Assembly: GCA_031267385.1 (NCBI GenBank)
Contig: JAIRZF010000221.1
Location: 1 to 44,932 of the forward strand
Length of the DNA: 44,932 nucleotides
Origin: Dysgonamonadaceae bacterium
Lineage (GTDB): Bacteria > Bacteroidota > Bacteroidia > Bacteroidales > Azobacteroidaceae
Reading direction: 5' to 3'
This document shows, in pieces, positions 1 through 7,725 of the stretch (positions are counted from its first letter, which is position 1; each line of letters opens with the position of its first letter). Below the pieces are notes generated by a model. That model worked only from the letters and a program-made list of their open reading frames with translations. It was not told the origin of the DNA and made no database searches. A program made the translations under genes and the position numbers.

Positions 1-459
1 TACCTCGTCCGTCTGGCAGGCTATTCCGATGTGACGCAATACAGCTGGAGTTACGACCGGGACGATGTGACGTTCTCCCAATCCGCAGGCGGTATCGGCG
101 AAAACGAAACCCGGATAACGTTCGGAAAACGCTCAATAGGTACGGGAACGCTCACGGTCAGTCTGGAACATCCTTGCGGTGTGCGGGAACTCATCCGGAC
201 TGTCGAGGTGAACTACCCAACCGGAACAGAGGATGTAACGGACGGTTCTGTACGGGTTTATCCGAATCCGACTTCAGGCCTGGTAAATGTAACGAACACA
301 CATTCCGGACAGCCTATCCGGGTGACCGGTGTCACGGGCGCAGAAACCCGCACCTATCCGGCACGCGAGGGCGTCACAACGATCGACCTGGCGGGTTATG
401 CCAGGGGAGTGTACGTGTTGCAGTACGGTGGGAAGAGCTACAAGGTGATACGGAAGTGA
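1..459 (+). CDS. C-terminal end of a T9SS-secreted protein (partial)
   Basis: This is the 3' end of a longer gene. The reading frame is open from base 1 (the residues before GTG 31 are also coding), so the start lies outside the window. The last ~70 residues form a type A T9SS sorting domain: a VYPNPTSG motif, alternating beta strands, then a GVYVLQYGG segment and a basic end (KVIRK). By family knowledge this domain directs export through the outer-membrane T9SS translocon and is cleaved on the way. The part before it (SWSYDRDDVTFSQSAGG) looks like an Ig/PKD-like beta-sandwich repeat, so the protein is probably a large surface adhesin or enzyme. What it binds or cuts cannot be told from here. 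The stop codon is followed at once by a repeat array. Confidence 0.85.
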   Translation, partial: YLVRLAGYSDVTQYSWSYDRDDVTFSQSAGGIGENETRITFGKRSIGTGTLTVSLEHPCGVRELIRTVEVNYPTGTEDVTDGSVRVYPNPTSGLVNVTNTHSGQPIRVTGVTGAETRTYPAREGVTTIDLAGYARGVYVLQYGGKSYKVIRK

Positions 460-460
460 A

Positions 461-640
461 ACATGGAGTTACATGGAGTTACATGAAGTTACATGGAGTT
501 ACATGGAGTTATAGGGAGTTACATGAAGTTACGTGGAGTTACGTGGAGTTATTAACACGGAGTTATTGACACGGAGTAACACGGAGTTATTGACACGGAG
601 TAACACAGAGTTTTTAACGCGGAGTTATTAATAAGTTGTT
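461..640 (+). repeat. Decamer tandem array, left arm
   Basis: Nine consecutive 10-bp units of the form acatggagtt (variants acatgaagtt, atagggagtt, acgtggagtt) start two bases after the stop codon of the cargo gene. The array then decays into longer units containing cacggagt and aacacggag. A reverse-complement array lies at 719-864, and a close relative with the same design is at 32713-32996. The period is close to one helical turn. No open reading frame here looks real. Confidence 0.9.
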
Positions 641-654
641 AATTTTACAAGAGG

Positions 655-710
655 AAAAGGCTGCCTCACATCATTGTGGGGCAGCCTTTTTCCTTTTTTC
701 CTTTTTTTCC
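655..710 (+). terminator. Intrinsic terminator of the T9SS cargo gene
   Basis: A 16-bp stem is formed by AAAAGGCTGCCTCACA (655-670) and TGTGGGGCAGCCTTTT (675-690), with one G-T pair and a 4-base loop. It is followed by a T-rich run to about 710. It sits between the two inverted decamer arms. Confidence 0.9.
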
Positions 711-718
711 TTATTTTT

Positions 719-864
719 TTAAAACTCCGTGTCCTCCGTGAAACAAACTCCGTGTTACTCCGTGGTTAATAACTCCCTATAACTTCCTATAACTCCTTAT
801 AACTCCCTATTAACTCCCTATTAACTCCCTATTAACTCCCTATAACTCCGTGTTAACAACTCCT
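719..864 (-). repeat. Decamer tandem array, right (inverted) arm
   Basis: Units such as aactccctat, aacttcctat and ctccgtgtta are reverse complements of the left-arm units (agggagttat, aacacggag). With 461-640 this makes a large imperfect inverted repeat around the terminator. It lies downstream of the tRNA terminator for minus-strand transcription, so it is probably little transcribed from that side. Confidence 0.88.
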
Positions 865-895
865 CTTTTCTATTCTTTCAAAAAGGCAACAAAAA

Positions 896-933
896 GAAAA
901 AGCTTTCTAATTCGAATCATTAGAAAGCTTTTC
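896..933 (-). terminator. Intrinsic terminator of tRNA-Lys
   Basis: On the minus strand the arms GAAAAGCTTTCTAA and TTAGAAAGCTTTTTC pair across a short loop. They are followed by a T-rich stretch (read off plus bases 885-896). It is 35 bases past the tRNA 3' end and in the right orientation. Confidence 0.85.
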
Positions 934-967
934 CTTAATTTGTCGGCAAGGTGCCATTCACTTTAAG

Positions 968-1040
968 TGATCCACCTGGGGCTCGAACCCAGGACCCCAT
1001 CCTTAAAAGGGATGTGCTCTACCTGCTGAGCTAGTGAATC
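968..1040 (-). tRNA. tRNA-Lys (anticodon TTT)
   Basis: The minus strand folds as a standard cloverleaf of 73 bases. The acceptor stem is GATTCAC/GTGGATC (one G-T pair), the D-stem GCTC/GAGC, the anticodon stem CATCC/GGATG with loop CTTTTAA (anticodon TTT at 1007-1005), and the T-stem CTGGG/CCCAG with loop TTCGAGC. The discriminator base is A and no CCA is encoded. It reads the AAA/AAG lysine codons. It has its own promoter and terminator, so it appears to be a single-gene unit. Confidence 0.97.
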
Positions 1041-1067
1041 AGCCTGATTGCTTTTTAAAAGCGAGTG

Positions 1068-1098
1068 CAAAGGTAGTGAATAAAAATTAATGAGCAAA
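1068..1098 (-). promoter_or_regulatory. Promoter of tRNA-Lys
   Basis: On the minus strand there is TTTG (1098-1095), a 19-base spacer and TACCTTTG (1075-1068). This is a full match to the Bacteroidota housekeeping promoter TTTG-N19..21-TAnnTTTG. It lies 28 bases upstream of the mature tRNA 5' end. Confidence 0.85.
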
Positions 1099-1124
1099 TA
1101 AAATTGAGAAATATTTTGAGTTTC

Positions 1125-1156
1125 TTGCAGTTTTTGATTATAAAACTCTAACTTTG
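1125..1156 (+). promoter_or_regulatory. Promoter of dacB
   Basis: TTGC (1125-1128), a 20-base spacer and TAACTTTG (1149-1156), a match to the Bacteroidota -7 element TAnnTTTG. It ends 19 bases before the dacB start codon, so the leader is very short. Confidence 0.7.
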
Positions 1157-1175
1157 TGTTATTTATTTTTTAGAT

Positions 1176-2618
1176 ATGATTCGTCCTTTTAGAAAAAACA
1201 CAATCCTGTTTTTGTCCTTATTGAGCTTTGTGTTACAAGATGCATCCGCTCAGAGGGCGGAAATAAATGATTTTATCAAAACAGCAAATTTCAGGCATGC
1301 CGGTATCGGGATAAAAGTCGTTGAAGTTTCGTCCGGGAAAACTATTTGCGCTTATAATGAACAAACGGCGCTTTGTCCTGCTTCCTGTATGAAATTAGTT
1401 TCTTCTGCAACCGCATTGGAAGCGCTTGGATCGGATTTTACATATAAAACGATCCTGTTTACCAATGGAACCCTCGATTCGCAAGGTGATTTACAAGGTG
1501 ATTTATATATAAAAGGAGTAGGAGATCCCACTTTAGGTTCCGGATTCATAGAGAAAGACCCGAATGTATTTTTGGATCAATGGCTTACAGACATTCGCAA
1601 AGCCGGTATTAAAGCCGTGAACGGAGACATAATTGCTTTAGATGATTTGTTTGGATATGAAGGCGTTTCTCCCTGGTGGATATGGGTTGATATAGGCAAT
1701 TATTATGCTCCGGGAATATATGGGATCAGTGTATTTGATAATACATACCGCCTTTCATTGAAGTCCGGAGCAGTGGGAACGTGTCCTGAAATTCTGGGCT
1801 GGGAGCCTGCTACCGTCCCCCTGAAGTTTGAAAATAATCTCAAAGCTGCTGCAAATAATACCGATAGCGCTTATATCTACGGACAGCCGTTTGATCCGGA
1901 ACGGAAGATTTTTGGAACAATCCCCCAAAACAGATCCTCATTTACAATAAAAGGAGATATTCCTGATCCCGGATTGTTTTTAGCGTCTCATTTTAAGGCT
2001 GTTTTGGAAAAAGCGGGAATCCGGATTGTAGGAGAAGCTTCCACTTCAAGGTTAAAGAAAGTGCGTCCGGAAGAAAAAAAGATCTTATCGCAAACGATTT
2101 CCCCTGATTTAGAGGAAGTGATCCGGGTGACGAATTTCAGGAGTAATAACCACTATGCAGAATATCTTTTCAAACGTGTTGGCGCCGGAAATAAAGTAAA
2201 AGAACTTTGGAAGATCAAAGGACTGGACACCGACGCCCTTTTTATGTACGATGGTTCCGGACTTTCGCCGGTAAATGCCGTAAGTGTTGATTTTCTGACC
2301 GGTTTGTTGGTATATATGGCATCAAAAAGCAAGTATTCCGAAGCGTGTTACCGGTCTTTACCCCGTGCCGGAAAAGAAGGTACCGTCGCCGGTTTCTTGA
2401 AAAACACCTCGCTGGATGGAATTTCACGAATAAAAAGCGGGAGCATGGGAGGAGTGTTGTCTTACAGTGGATACATTGATAAAAATGGGAAACGTTATGC
2501 GTTTTCCGTTATCCTGAACAAGTTCAACGGCGCTCATTCGGAAGCCCGGAAGCAAGTGGAAAAATTATTGGTTTCCCTGTTTAACAACCCGCAGGCCAAT
2601 ATCGGAAATACCCTCTAA
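1176..2618 (+). CDS. dacB: D-alanyl-D-alanine carboxypeptidase/endopeptidase (PBP4 type, family S13)
   Basis: A 480-residue periplasmic penicillin-binding protein that trims or cleaves peptidoglycan cross-links. A signal peptide ends near ASA-Q26. All three serine-peptidase motifs of the family are visible: SxxK as S70-C-M-K73 (nucleophile and base), SxN as S323-N-N, and the KTG box as K420-S-G. The length matches PBP4/DacB, including the insert between the first two motifs. The start follows a good promoter by 19 bases. The 3' end overlaps the 3' end of gldH on the other strand by 54 bases. The function call is firm; the symbol is by family. Confidence 0.93.
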   Translation: MIRPFRKNTILFLSLLSFVLQDASAQRAEINDFIKTANFRHAGIGIKVVEVSSGKTICAYNEQTALCPASCMKLVSSATALEALGSDFTYKTILFTNGTLDSQGDLQGDLYIKGVGDPTLGSGFIEKDPNVFLDQWLTDIRKAGIKAVNGDIIALDDLFGYEGVSPWWIWVDIGNYYAPGIYGISVFDNTYRLSLKSGAVGTCPEILGWEPATVPLKFENNLKAAANNTDSAYIYGQPFDPERKIFGTIPQNRSSFTIKGDIPDPGLFLASHFKAVLEKAGIRIVGEASTSRLKKVRPEEKKILSQTISPDLEEVIRVTNFRSNNHYAEYLFKRVGAGNKVKELWKIKGLDTDALFMYDGSGLSPVNAVSVDFLTGLLVYMASKSKYSEACYRSLPRAGKEGTVAGFLKNTSLDGISRIKSGSMGGVLSYSGYIDKNGKRYAFSVILNKFNGAHSEARKQVEKLLVSLFNNPQANIGNTL

Positions 2619-3047
2619 TTCCTCAGTTCTCATACCTTGCCTGATAGAGTAAAGGTAGGTTCCCGGAATGTGAAAACGGACGTTTTGCTCAAAAGGAAGA
2701 CTTAAAGCATACAGACTCCCCCCTTTGCCGTGCCATTTCCCAAAAATATCGGCCAGTTCACAGTTGGCGGTATCTTTTCTCGTACTCCCTTCCGGAGTCT
2801 TGAGATTGACGAATAACCAAAGATTTCTGAAAGGATAAGAGTCGTTATTCCTGATTTCCAGAAAGATGTCATAATAACTCAACGTGTCTGTTATCTCAAT
2901 TGCAAAGTTGAAAGATGTGTTTTGATTCCACTTGCCGTTTTCTATACCCTTGTATTGAAAGTACAGGCCGTTCTTCTCTTTACAGGCGAATGTCAGAGCC
3001 AGTAAAAGAAACAAGGAAAGAAGCTTATGACTGTTCTGTCTGACCAT
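2565..3047 (-). CDS. gldH: GldH-type gliding-motility lipoprotein
   Basis: A 160-residue lipoprotein. The signal peptide ends in a lipobox (LALTFAC, Cys22), and the body matches GldH, including YYDIFLEIRN and a C-terminal segment ending near GISDIGLRV. In flavobacteria GldH is needed for gliding. In Bacteroidales that do not glide it is kept in this same neighbourhood beside ricT and holB, and its role is not clear. Its start overlaps the end of ricT by 23 bases, so the two are probably translated together. It overlaps dacB tail to tail. Confidence 0.85.
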   Translation of the reverse strand: MVRQNSHKLLSLFLLLALTFACKEKNGLYFQYKGIENGKWNQNTSFNFAIEITDTLSYYDIFLEIRNNDSYPFRNLWLFVNLKTPEGSTRKDTANCELADIFGKWHGKGGSLYALSLPFEQNVRFHIPGTYLYSIRQGMRTEELEGISDIGLRVVKQGNQ

Positions 3048-4278
3048 TGTCTTTTTTCTTTACGGTTTTAGGGCTGTTATGATTTTGACTTCCTCTGTTT
3101 CCCGGGTGTTTATATTCCGGTTTACCCTGTCTGTTGTTTTTGTTAGGATTTCCGTTATTTCCGTTTCCGTTTCCATTTCCATTATTTTCGTAATCCCGAT
3201 TTCCTTTTTTCTTTTTCTTTTTAGGATTATCGAATCGGGTAACGCTCTCACCCAGTATGTCCTGATATTCTTTTTGGGGTTTGTTACTGTTTTCAGTAGC
3301 CGGTAATTGATCCGGCTTGATTCCTTTCCTGTTTAATCCGATGATTTCAAAAGCCCGTTCGGCAGTAATTGTTACCAGGTTTGCCGCAAAATTTCTGTCG
3401 GATGAATAAGTCATCTGGTCTTTGAACAGATCTGTTTTGAAATGATAGAAAATCCCATCTTTTGTTTCCAGGGGGATTTCTCTTGAAGGATATTTCTTTT
3501 GAACTTCCGCGTATACATCCACCTCATAATTGAGGCAGCATTTCAGTTTTGCACATTGTCCGGCTAATTTTTGAGGATTAAGGGAAATATCCTGAATCCT
3601 TGCAGAACCCGTAGACACCGAAATGAAATTGGTCATCCATCCCGAGCAGCACAATTCCCGTCCGCAGGGGCCTACCCCTCCTATCCTGCTGGCCTCTTGT
3701 CTTGCTCCGATCTGTTTCATTTCAATACGTACCCGAAAAGCTTCCGCCAGGTCTTTGATCAACTGGCGGAAATCGACTCGTTCATCAGCGATATAATAAA
3801 AAATAGCTTTATTACCATCTCCCTGGTATTCCACATCTCCGATTTTCATCTGAAGTCCCAGTCCTTCGGCTATTTTCCGGGAGCGGATCATTGTTTCGTG
3901 TTCCCTGGACTTCGCTTCCTCGTATTTTTCCATGTCATTCGGTTTCACCTTGCGATAAACCCGCCGCACTTCGGCATCCGGACGTACCCGGTTCCTTTTC
4001 ATTTGCAGCAGAACCAGTTTGCCGGTCATGGTTACTGTCCCGATATCATGTCCGGGACTAGCTTCCACTGCCACAACATCCCCTTTTTCCAGAGGTATTT
4101 TCGTGCTATTCAGATAATAGCTTTTACGTGTATTTTTGAATTGAACTTCAACATAATCAGTTGCAAGTTCGGATTCGGGGATGTCGCACAACCAGTCGTA
4201 TGAGTTAAGCTTGTTTGTATGCTTACAACAACCTTTTTTATTCATACAACATCCGCCGTTATATAGTCTGTATTCCAT
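3025..4278 (-). CDS. ricT: RicT/YaaT-type PSP1-domain protein
   Basis: A 417-residue PSP1-family protein. The core runs from about residue 35 to 330 and carries the family's cysteine clusters CGRELCC and CAKLKCC. The N-terminus adds two more CC pairs (GGCC, KGCCKH). In Bacillus the RicT complex binds 4Fe-4S clusters and affects RNA processing; in Bacteroidota the role is less known. The last ~65 residues are a low-complexity basic and Asn/Gly tail (KKKKKKGN, NGNGNGNN) coded by hexamer repeats near 3149-3186. The gene sits in a minus-strand run metF-holB-ricT-gldH, which is a common order in Bacteroidales. Its start codon directly abuts a repeat array. Confidence 0.85.
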   Translation of the reverse strand: MEYRLYNGGCCMNKKGCCKHTNKLNSYDWLCDIPESELATDYVEVQFKNTRKSYYLNSTKIPLEKGDVVAVEASPGHDIGTVTMTGKLVLLQMKRNRVRPDAEVRRVYRKVKPNDMEKYEEAKSREHETMIRSRKIAEGLGLQMKIGDVEYQGDGNKAIFYYIADERVDFRQLIKDLAEAFRVRIEMKQIGARQEASRIGGVGPCGRELCCSGWMTNFISVSTGSARIQDISLNPQKLAGQCAKLKCCLNYEVDVYAEVQKKYPSREIPLETKDGIFYHFKTDLFKDQMTYSSDRNFAANLVTITAERAFEIIGLNRKGIKPDQLPATENSNKPQKEYQDILGESVTRFDNPKKKKKKGNRDYENNGNGNGNGNNGNPNKNNRQGKPEYKHPGNRGSQNHNSPKTVKKKDNGQTEQS

Positions 4279-4279
4279 G

Positions 4280-4370
4280 TTTACGTTATACGTTTTACGT
4301 TTTACGTTTTACGTTCTACGTTTTATCGTGTGTACACAACGTATAACGTATAACGTAAAACGTAAAACCT
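4280..4370. repeat. Period-7 inverted repeat array between ricT and holB
   Basis: The left half is tandem units acgttat/acgtttt/acgttct (about 4282-4326). After a short centre (atcgtgtgtacac) the right half is the reverse complement: aacgtataacgtataacgt followed by aaaacgtaaaacc (about 4338-4369). It fills almost the whole gap between the two genes. The core is nearly identical to that of the array at 5525-5677. Confidence 0.9.
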
Positions 4371-4383
4371 TTCCGCAAAGTTA

Positions 4384-5523
4384 TTACTTTTTCAATAAAA
4401 CCGCAATTTTCATAGACAAATCAAGGAATATCATTCTCGGGTTGACATTCTGTTCGATGTGTCTTTCCGCAAGTTCCAGTTCGTCCATCAGTTCAATAAC
4501 ATTACGTTCATTGACGTATGTCGAGAATTTCGCAGAGAAACCGGATTCTGCGGGGTTCATATAATTGATTTCTTTTGAATGAAGCCGGTAAACGAAATTT
4601 TCCCGGATCATATGTTGTGCATACGAAAGAAAATTCTTCTGCCATTCCCGGCCCATAGAAGCGAAATAATCACCTTTTGCTTTCATATTCCGGATATTCC
4701 GGGTCCAGCTGTTACGCATAATTGTGATGAATAAATCCAAAAAATCTTCATTTTCAGCATTGTTTTCAAGGACTTCTTCAGCTTTGAGATAACTCCCGTT
4801 TGACAGGTGTACTACCGAAACGATTTCTTCTTCCGATAGGTTGTATTTTGCCGGGATAGCTTTAGTCAGATTCTCTTTGTCGATCGGAGGGACATGCAAA
4901 CTTTGGGAACGGGAGCGGATAGTTCCCAACACGCTGTCCGGATTTTCCGACACCAGTAAAAACACTGTTTTGTCGTATGGCTCTTCTATGATTTTCAATA
5001 ACTTGTTGGCGCACTCTTCCTGCATTTTTTCCGGCAACCAGATGATCATGACTTTATATTCCGCTTCATAGATCTTCAGGTTGAGTTTCTTCAGGATATT
5101 GTCGCTTTCGACAGTATAGATAGTTCCCTGAGCATTTTCCGCTCCGATTTCGGTCAGCCAGGATGAAAGTTTGAAGTAACTGTTCCGGTTCAGGAAATTT
5201 CTCCATTCGGAAATATAATCATCGCAAACCGTATCTTTTTCGCTTGTTCCGGAACTTTTTTTCTTTTTTACTATGGGAAAAACGAAATGTAAGTCCGGAT
5301 GAGCATATTTGTTGTATTTGATACATGAAGGACAGGATCCGCAAGAATCGTCGGCCTGTTTGTTTGTACAGTTCAGGTATTGAGCATAAGCAATCGCCAA
5401 AGGAAGAGCGCCTACACCTTCATTTCCATGAAATAATTGTGCATGCGGTACCTGTCCCGATTGAACGGAACGGATCAATCTGTCCTTAAGCTGTTGCTGT
5501 CCTATGATGTCACTGAGTCCCAT
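4384..5523 (-). CDS. holB: DNA polymerase III subunit delta' (clamp-loader subunit)
   Basis: A 379-residue AAA+-fold clamp-loader protein, acting with gamma/tau and delta to load the sliding clamp during replication. It shows an N-terminal DIIGQQQLKDRL segment, four zinc-binding cysteines (C52, C61, C64, C67) and an arginine-rich sensor region (GTIRSRSQSLHVPP). The nucleotide-binding loop is degenerate (GNEGVGALPLA, no GKT), as expected for a delta' subunit that does not hydrolyse ATP. Both sides of the gene are occupied by period-7 repeat arrays, so its promoter is not obvious. The call is firm. Confidence 0.9.
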   Translation of the reverse strand: MGLSDIIGQQQLKDRLIRSVQSGQVPHAQLFHGNEGVGALPLAIAYAQYLNCTNKQADDSCGSCPSCIKYNKYAHPDLHFVFPIVKKKKSSGTSEKDTVCDDYISEWRNFLNRNSYFKLSSWLTEIGAENAQGTIYTVESDNILKKLNLKIYEAEYKVMIIWLPEKMQEECANKLLKIIEEPYDKTVFLLVSENPDSVLGTIRSRSQSLHVPPIDKENLTKAIPAKYNLSEEEIVSVVHLSNGSYLKAEEVLENNAENEDFLDLFITIMRNSWTRNIRNMKAKGDYFASMGREWQKNFLSYAQHMIRENFVYRLHSKEINYMNPAESGFSAKFSTYVNERNVIELMDELELAERHIEQNVNPRMIFLDLSMKIAVLLKK

Positions 5524-5524
5524 T

Positions 5525-5677
5525 AGGTTATACGTTTTACGTTTTACGTTATACGTTTTTTGTTCTACGTTTTTGAGTTTTAAGTTTTAAGTTTTACGTC
5601 GTATATTCTACGTTTTATCGTGCGTAAGCCAACGTATAACGTATAACGTAAAACGTATAACGTATAACGTAAAACCT
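5525..5677. repeat. Period-7 inverted repeat array between holB and metF
   Basis: The array begins two bases from the holB start codon and ends at the metF stop codon. The left half has units acgtttt/acgttat with a degenerate part (gagttttaagttttaagt). The centre is atcgtgcgtaagcc, and the right half has repeated aacgtataacgt and aaaacgtataac units. The outer ends, AGGTTATACGTTTTACG and CGTATAACGTAAAACCT, pair imperfectly. It shares the ctacgttttatcgtg core with the array at 4280-4370. Confidence 0.9.
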
Positions 5678-5678
5678 C

Positions 5679-6632
5679 CTAGTATACCGCTTTTGCGATT
5701 TGCCGCACACTGTCTGTCGCCATCAAGGTATAGAAGTGTAAGCTGGGCACGCCGCTGGCTATCAATTCTTTACATTGCTGAATACTCCATTCTATTCCTA
5801 CAATTTTCGTCTCTTCATCAGTCTTGCATTTCCTCAATTCGGCGGCTAATGTTTCCGGAATTTCGGATCTGAATATTTTAGGTAAAACGGTCAATTGGTT
5901 CATCAGAACAATTGGTTTGATTCCCGGAATAATAGGAGCGTTGATCCCTTCCACCCGGCAGCGTTCTACGAAATCAAAATATTTTTGATTATCAAAAAAC
6001 ATCTGAGTGACTGCATATTCGGCGCCATTCTCGATTTTTTGTTTCAAAAATGCAATATCAGATCCCATGTTCGGAGCTTCTTCATGCTTTTCGGGATAGC
6101 AGGCGACGCCATACGAAAAAGGTGTTTCCATTTTTTCAAAAAGACTTCCGTCACAGGCAATTCCCCGGTTGAAATCATTGACTTGTTCCTGGAGATCCGT
6201 CGTATGCTCATGGCTTTGTCCCGGAAGCATTTGATCCGGATCCAGCTTATTTGAATCTCCCCGGAGCAGCAACAGGTCATGAACCTTTAAAAAGTTCAAA
6301 TCCAATAAAGCATATTCCGTTTCCATTTTGGTGAATCCTTTACAGATAACATGAGGAACGGCCGTAATGCCGTAATGATACTGGATAGCAGCCGCAATAG
6401 CTACGGTGCCGGGACGTTTGCGTACATTGATTTTCTTTATGACTCCGCCTTCAGTTTCCTGATAAATATTCTCGCTGTGATGGGTCGTTATATTGATATA
6501 TTGGGGATCGAAGTCCTTCAATTTATCTATGATGCTGCACACTTTCGAGAAACTGTTCCCTTTCAAAGGGGGTAATATTTCGAACGAAAAAGCGGTTTTT
6601 TTGCTGTTATTTAATAGATCTATGACTCTCAT
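5679..6632 (-). CDS. metF: Methylenetetrahydrofolate reductase
   Basis: A 317-residue FAD enzyme that reduces 5,10-methylene-THF to 5-methyl-THF for methionine synthesis. The family signature is visible: the SFEILPP start, LLLRGD, and a C-terminal MFFDNQKYFDF followed by PIIPGI. I chose ATG 6632 (MRVIDLLNN) rather than the ATG 39 bases upstream. A strong -7 element (6653-6660) lies between the two, so the upstream ATG would not be on the transcript. It is the first gene of the metF-holB-ricT-gldH run and is divergent from ilvE. Confidence 0.93.
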   Translation of the reverse strand: MRVIDLLNNSKKTAFSFEILPPLKGNSFSKVCSIIDKLKDFDPQYINITTHHSENIYQETEGGVIKKINVRKRPGTVAIAAAIQYHYGITAVPHVICKGFTKMETEYALLDLNFLKVHDLLLLRGDSNKLDPDQMLPGQSHEHTTDLQEQVNDFNRGIACDGSLFEKMETPFSYGVACYPEKHEEAPNMGSDIAFLKQKIENGAEYAVTQMFFDNQKYFDFVERCRVEGINAPIIPGIKPIVLMNQLTVLPKIFRSEIPETLAAELRKCKTDEETKIVGIEWSIQQCKELIASGVPSLHFYTLMATDSVRQIAKAVY

Positions 6633-6649
6633 TTTCTTTTTGAAATTTA

Positions 6650-6679
6650 TTGCAAAGATAATATAAATCATTACATTTG
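6650..6679 (+). promoter_or_regulatory. Promoter of ilvE
   Basis: TTGC (6650-6653), 18 bases, then TACATTTG (6672-6679), an exact -7 match. The start codon follows 24 bases later. It overlaps the divergent metF promoter. Confidence 0.65.
6653..6660 (-). promoter_or_regulatory. -7 element of the metF promoter
   Basis: TATCTTTG on the minus strand, an exact TAnnTTTG match 21 bases before ATG 6632. No clear -33 element is seen at 19-21 bases. It lies within the ilvE promoter region, so the two divergent promoters interlock. Confidence 0.65.
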
Positions 6680-6702
6680 CATCATCAATAAATTTACTTT
6701 AG

Positions 6703-7719
6703 ATGGAAAATATCAATTGGTCGGAACTGTCATTTGGTTATATGAAGACAGACTATAACGTAAGATGTTATTATCGTGATGGGAAATGGGGAGAATTGGA
6801 AGTCAGCGATTCGGAGTTTGTTCCGATGCACATGGCTGCGACCTGCCTGCATTATGGACAAGAAGCTTTTGAAGGTTTGAAAGCATTCAAAGGCAAAGAC
6901 GGAAGGGTCCGTATTTTCCGGATGCGTGAAAATGCGTTACGTTTGCAGGCCTCCTGTCGCGGTGTTATGATGCCGGAATTTCCGATAGAAGTGTTCGAAA
7001 AAGCAGTTGTGGAAGTGATCAAACGGAATGAACGTTTTGTTCCTCCTTACGAAAGCGGAGCGTCGCTGTATATCCGTCCTTTACTCATCGGTACGGGTGC
7101 ACAGGTTGGAGTGAAGCCGGCGTCGGAATATCTGTTTGTGGTGTTTGTAACACCGGTAGGCCCCTATTTCAAAGAAGGTTTCAAACCTACTCCATACGCT
7201 ATAATTCGCGGATATGACCGTGCCGCGCCTCTGGGTACGGGAACGATCAAAGTCGGAGGAAATTATGCCGCAAGTCTTGTTGCCGGCGATATTGCACATT
7301 CAAAAGGGTATTCGGCAGTGCTTTATCTCGATGCTAAGGAGAAAAAGTTCATTGACGAATGTGGCCCTGCAAACTTTTTTGGTATAAAAAACAACACCTA
7401 TATAACTCCTGAATCTTCTTCTATTCTACCTTCGATCACGAACAAAAGCTTAATCGTTCTGGCTGAAGAATTGGGAATGAAAGTAGAAAGACGTCCTGTC
7501 CCTGTAGAAGAGCTGGCCACTTTTGAAGAAGCCGGAGCTTGTGGAACGGCTGCCGTCATCAGCCCCGTGTTGAGAATAGATGATCTGGATGAAAATAAAT
7601 CCTATACTTTCTCAAAAGAGGGTCAGGCAGGCCCGGTAAGTCTTAAATTATACAACAAGCTGAAATCCATACAATACGGTGATGAGCCGGACAAGTATGG
7701 ATGGATCACTATTATTTGA
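6703..7719 (+). CDS. ilvE: Branched-chain amino acid aminotransferase
   Basis: A 338-residue PLP enzyme of fold type IV, interconverting leucine, isoleucine and valine with their 2-oxo acids. The PLP lysine is K183 in GTIKVGGNYAASL. Other family segments visible are QEAFEGLKAF, YIRPLLIGTG and EEAGACGTAAVISPV near the C-terminus. The length is typical of the long class-IV BCAT. It is the first gene of a plus-strand run with the following three genes; the next one begins 6 bases after its stop. Confidence 0.95.
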   Translation: MENINWSELSFGYMKTDYNVRCYYRDGKWGELEVSDSEFVPMHMAATCLHYGQEAFEGLKAFKGKDGRVRIFRMRENALRLQASCRGVMMPEFPIEVFEKAVVEVIKRNERFVPPYESGASLYIRPLLIGTGAQVGVKPASEYLFVVFVTPVGPYFKEGFKPTPYAIIRGYDRAAPLGTGTIKVGGNYAASLVAGDIAHSKGYSAVLYLDAKEKKFIDECGPANFFGIKNNTYITPESSSILPSITNKSLIVLAEELGMKVERRPVPVEELATFEEAGACGTAAVISPVLRIDDLDENKSYTFSKEGQAGPVSLKLYNKLKSIQYGDEPDKYGWITII

Positions 7720-7725
7720 TAAATT

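Noticed and set aside
174-569. Second reading frame across the T9SS gene end and the repeat array
   Set aside because: It overlaps a clear sorting domain in another frame, and its C-terminus is only translated repeats (SYMKLHGVTW type).
3571-4203. 210-codon plus-strand frame opposite ricT
   Set aside because: Shadow of ricT; no motif, signal or promoter, and ricT is well supported.
5391-5427. Mutated nucleotide-binding loop as a sign that holB is broken
   Set aside because: Delta' subunits normally lack a working P-loop; the zinc cysteines and the rest of the protein are intact.
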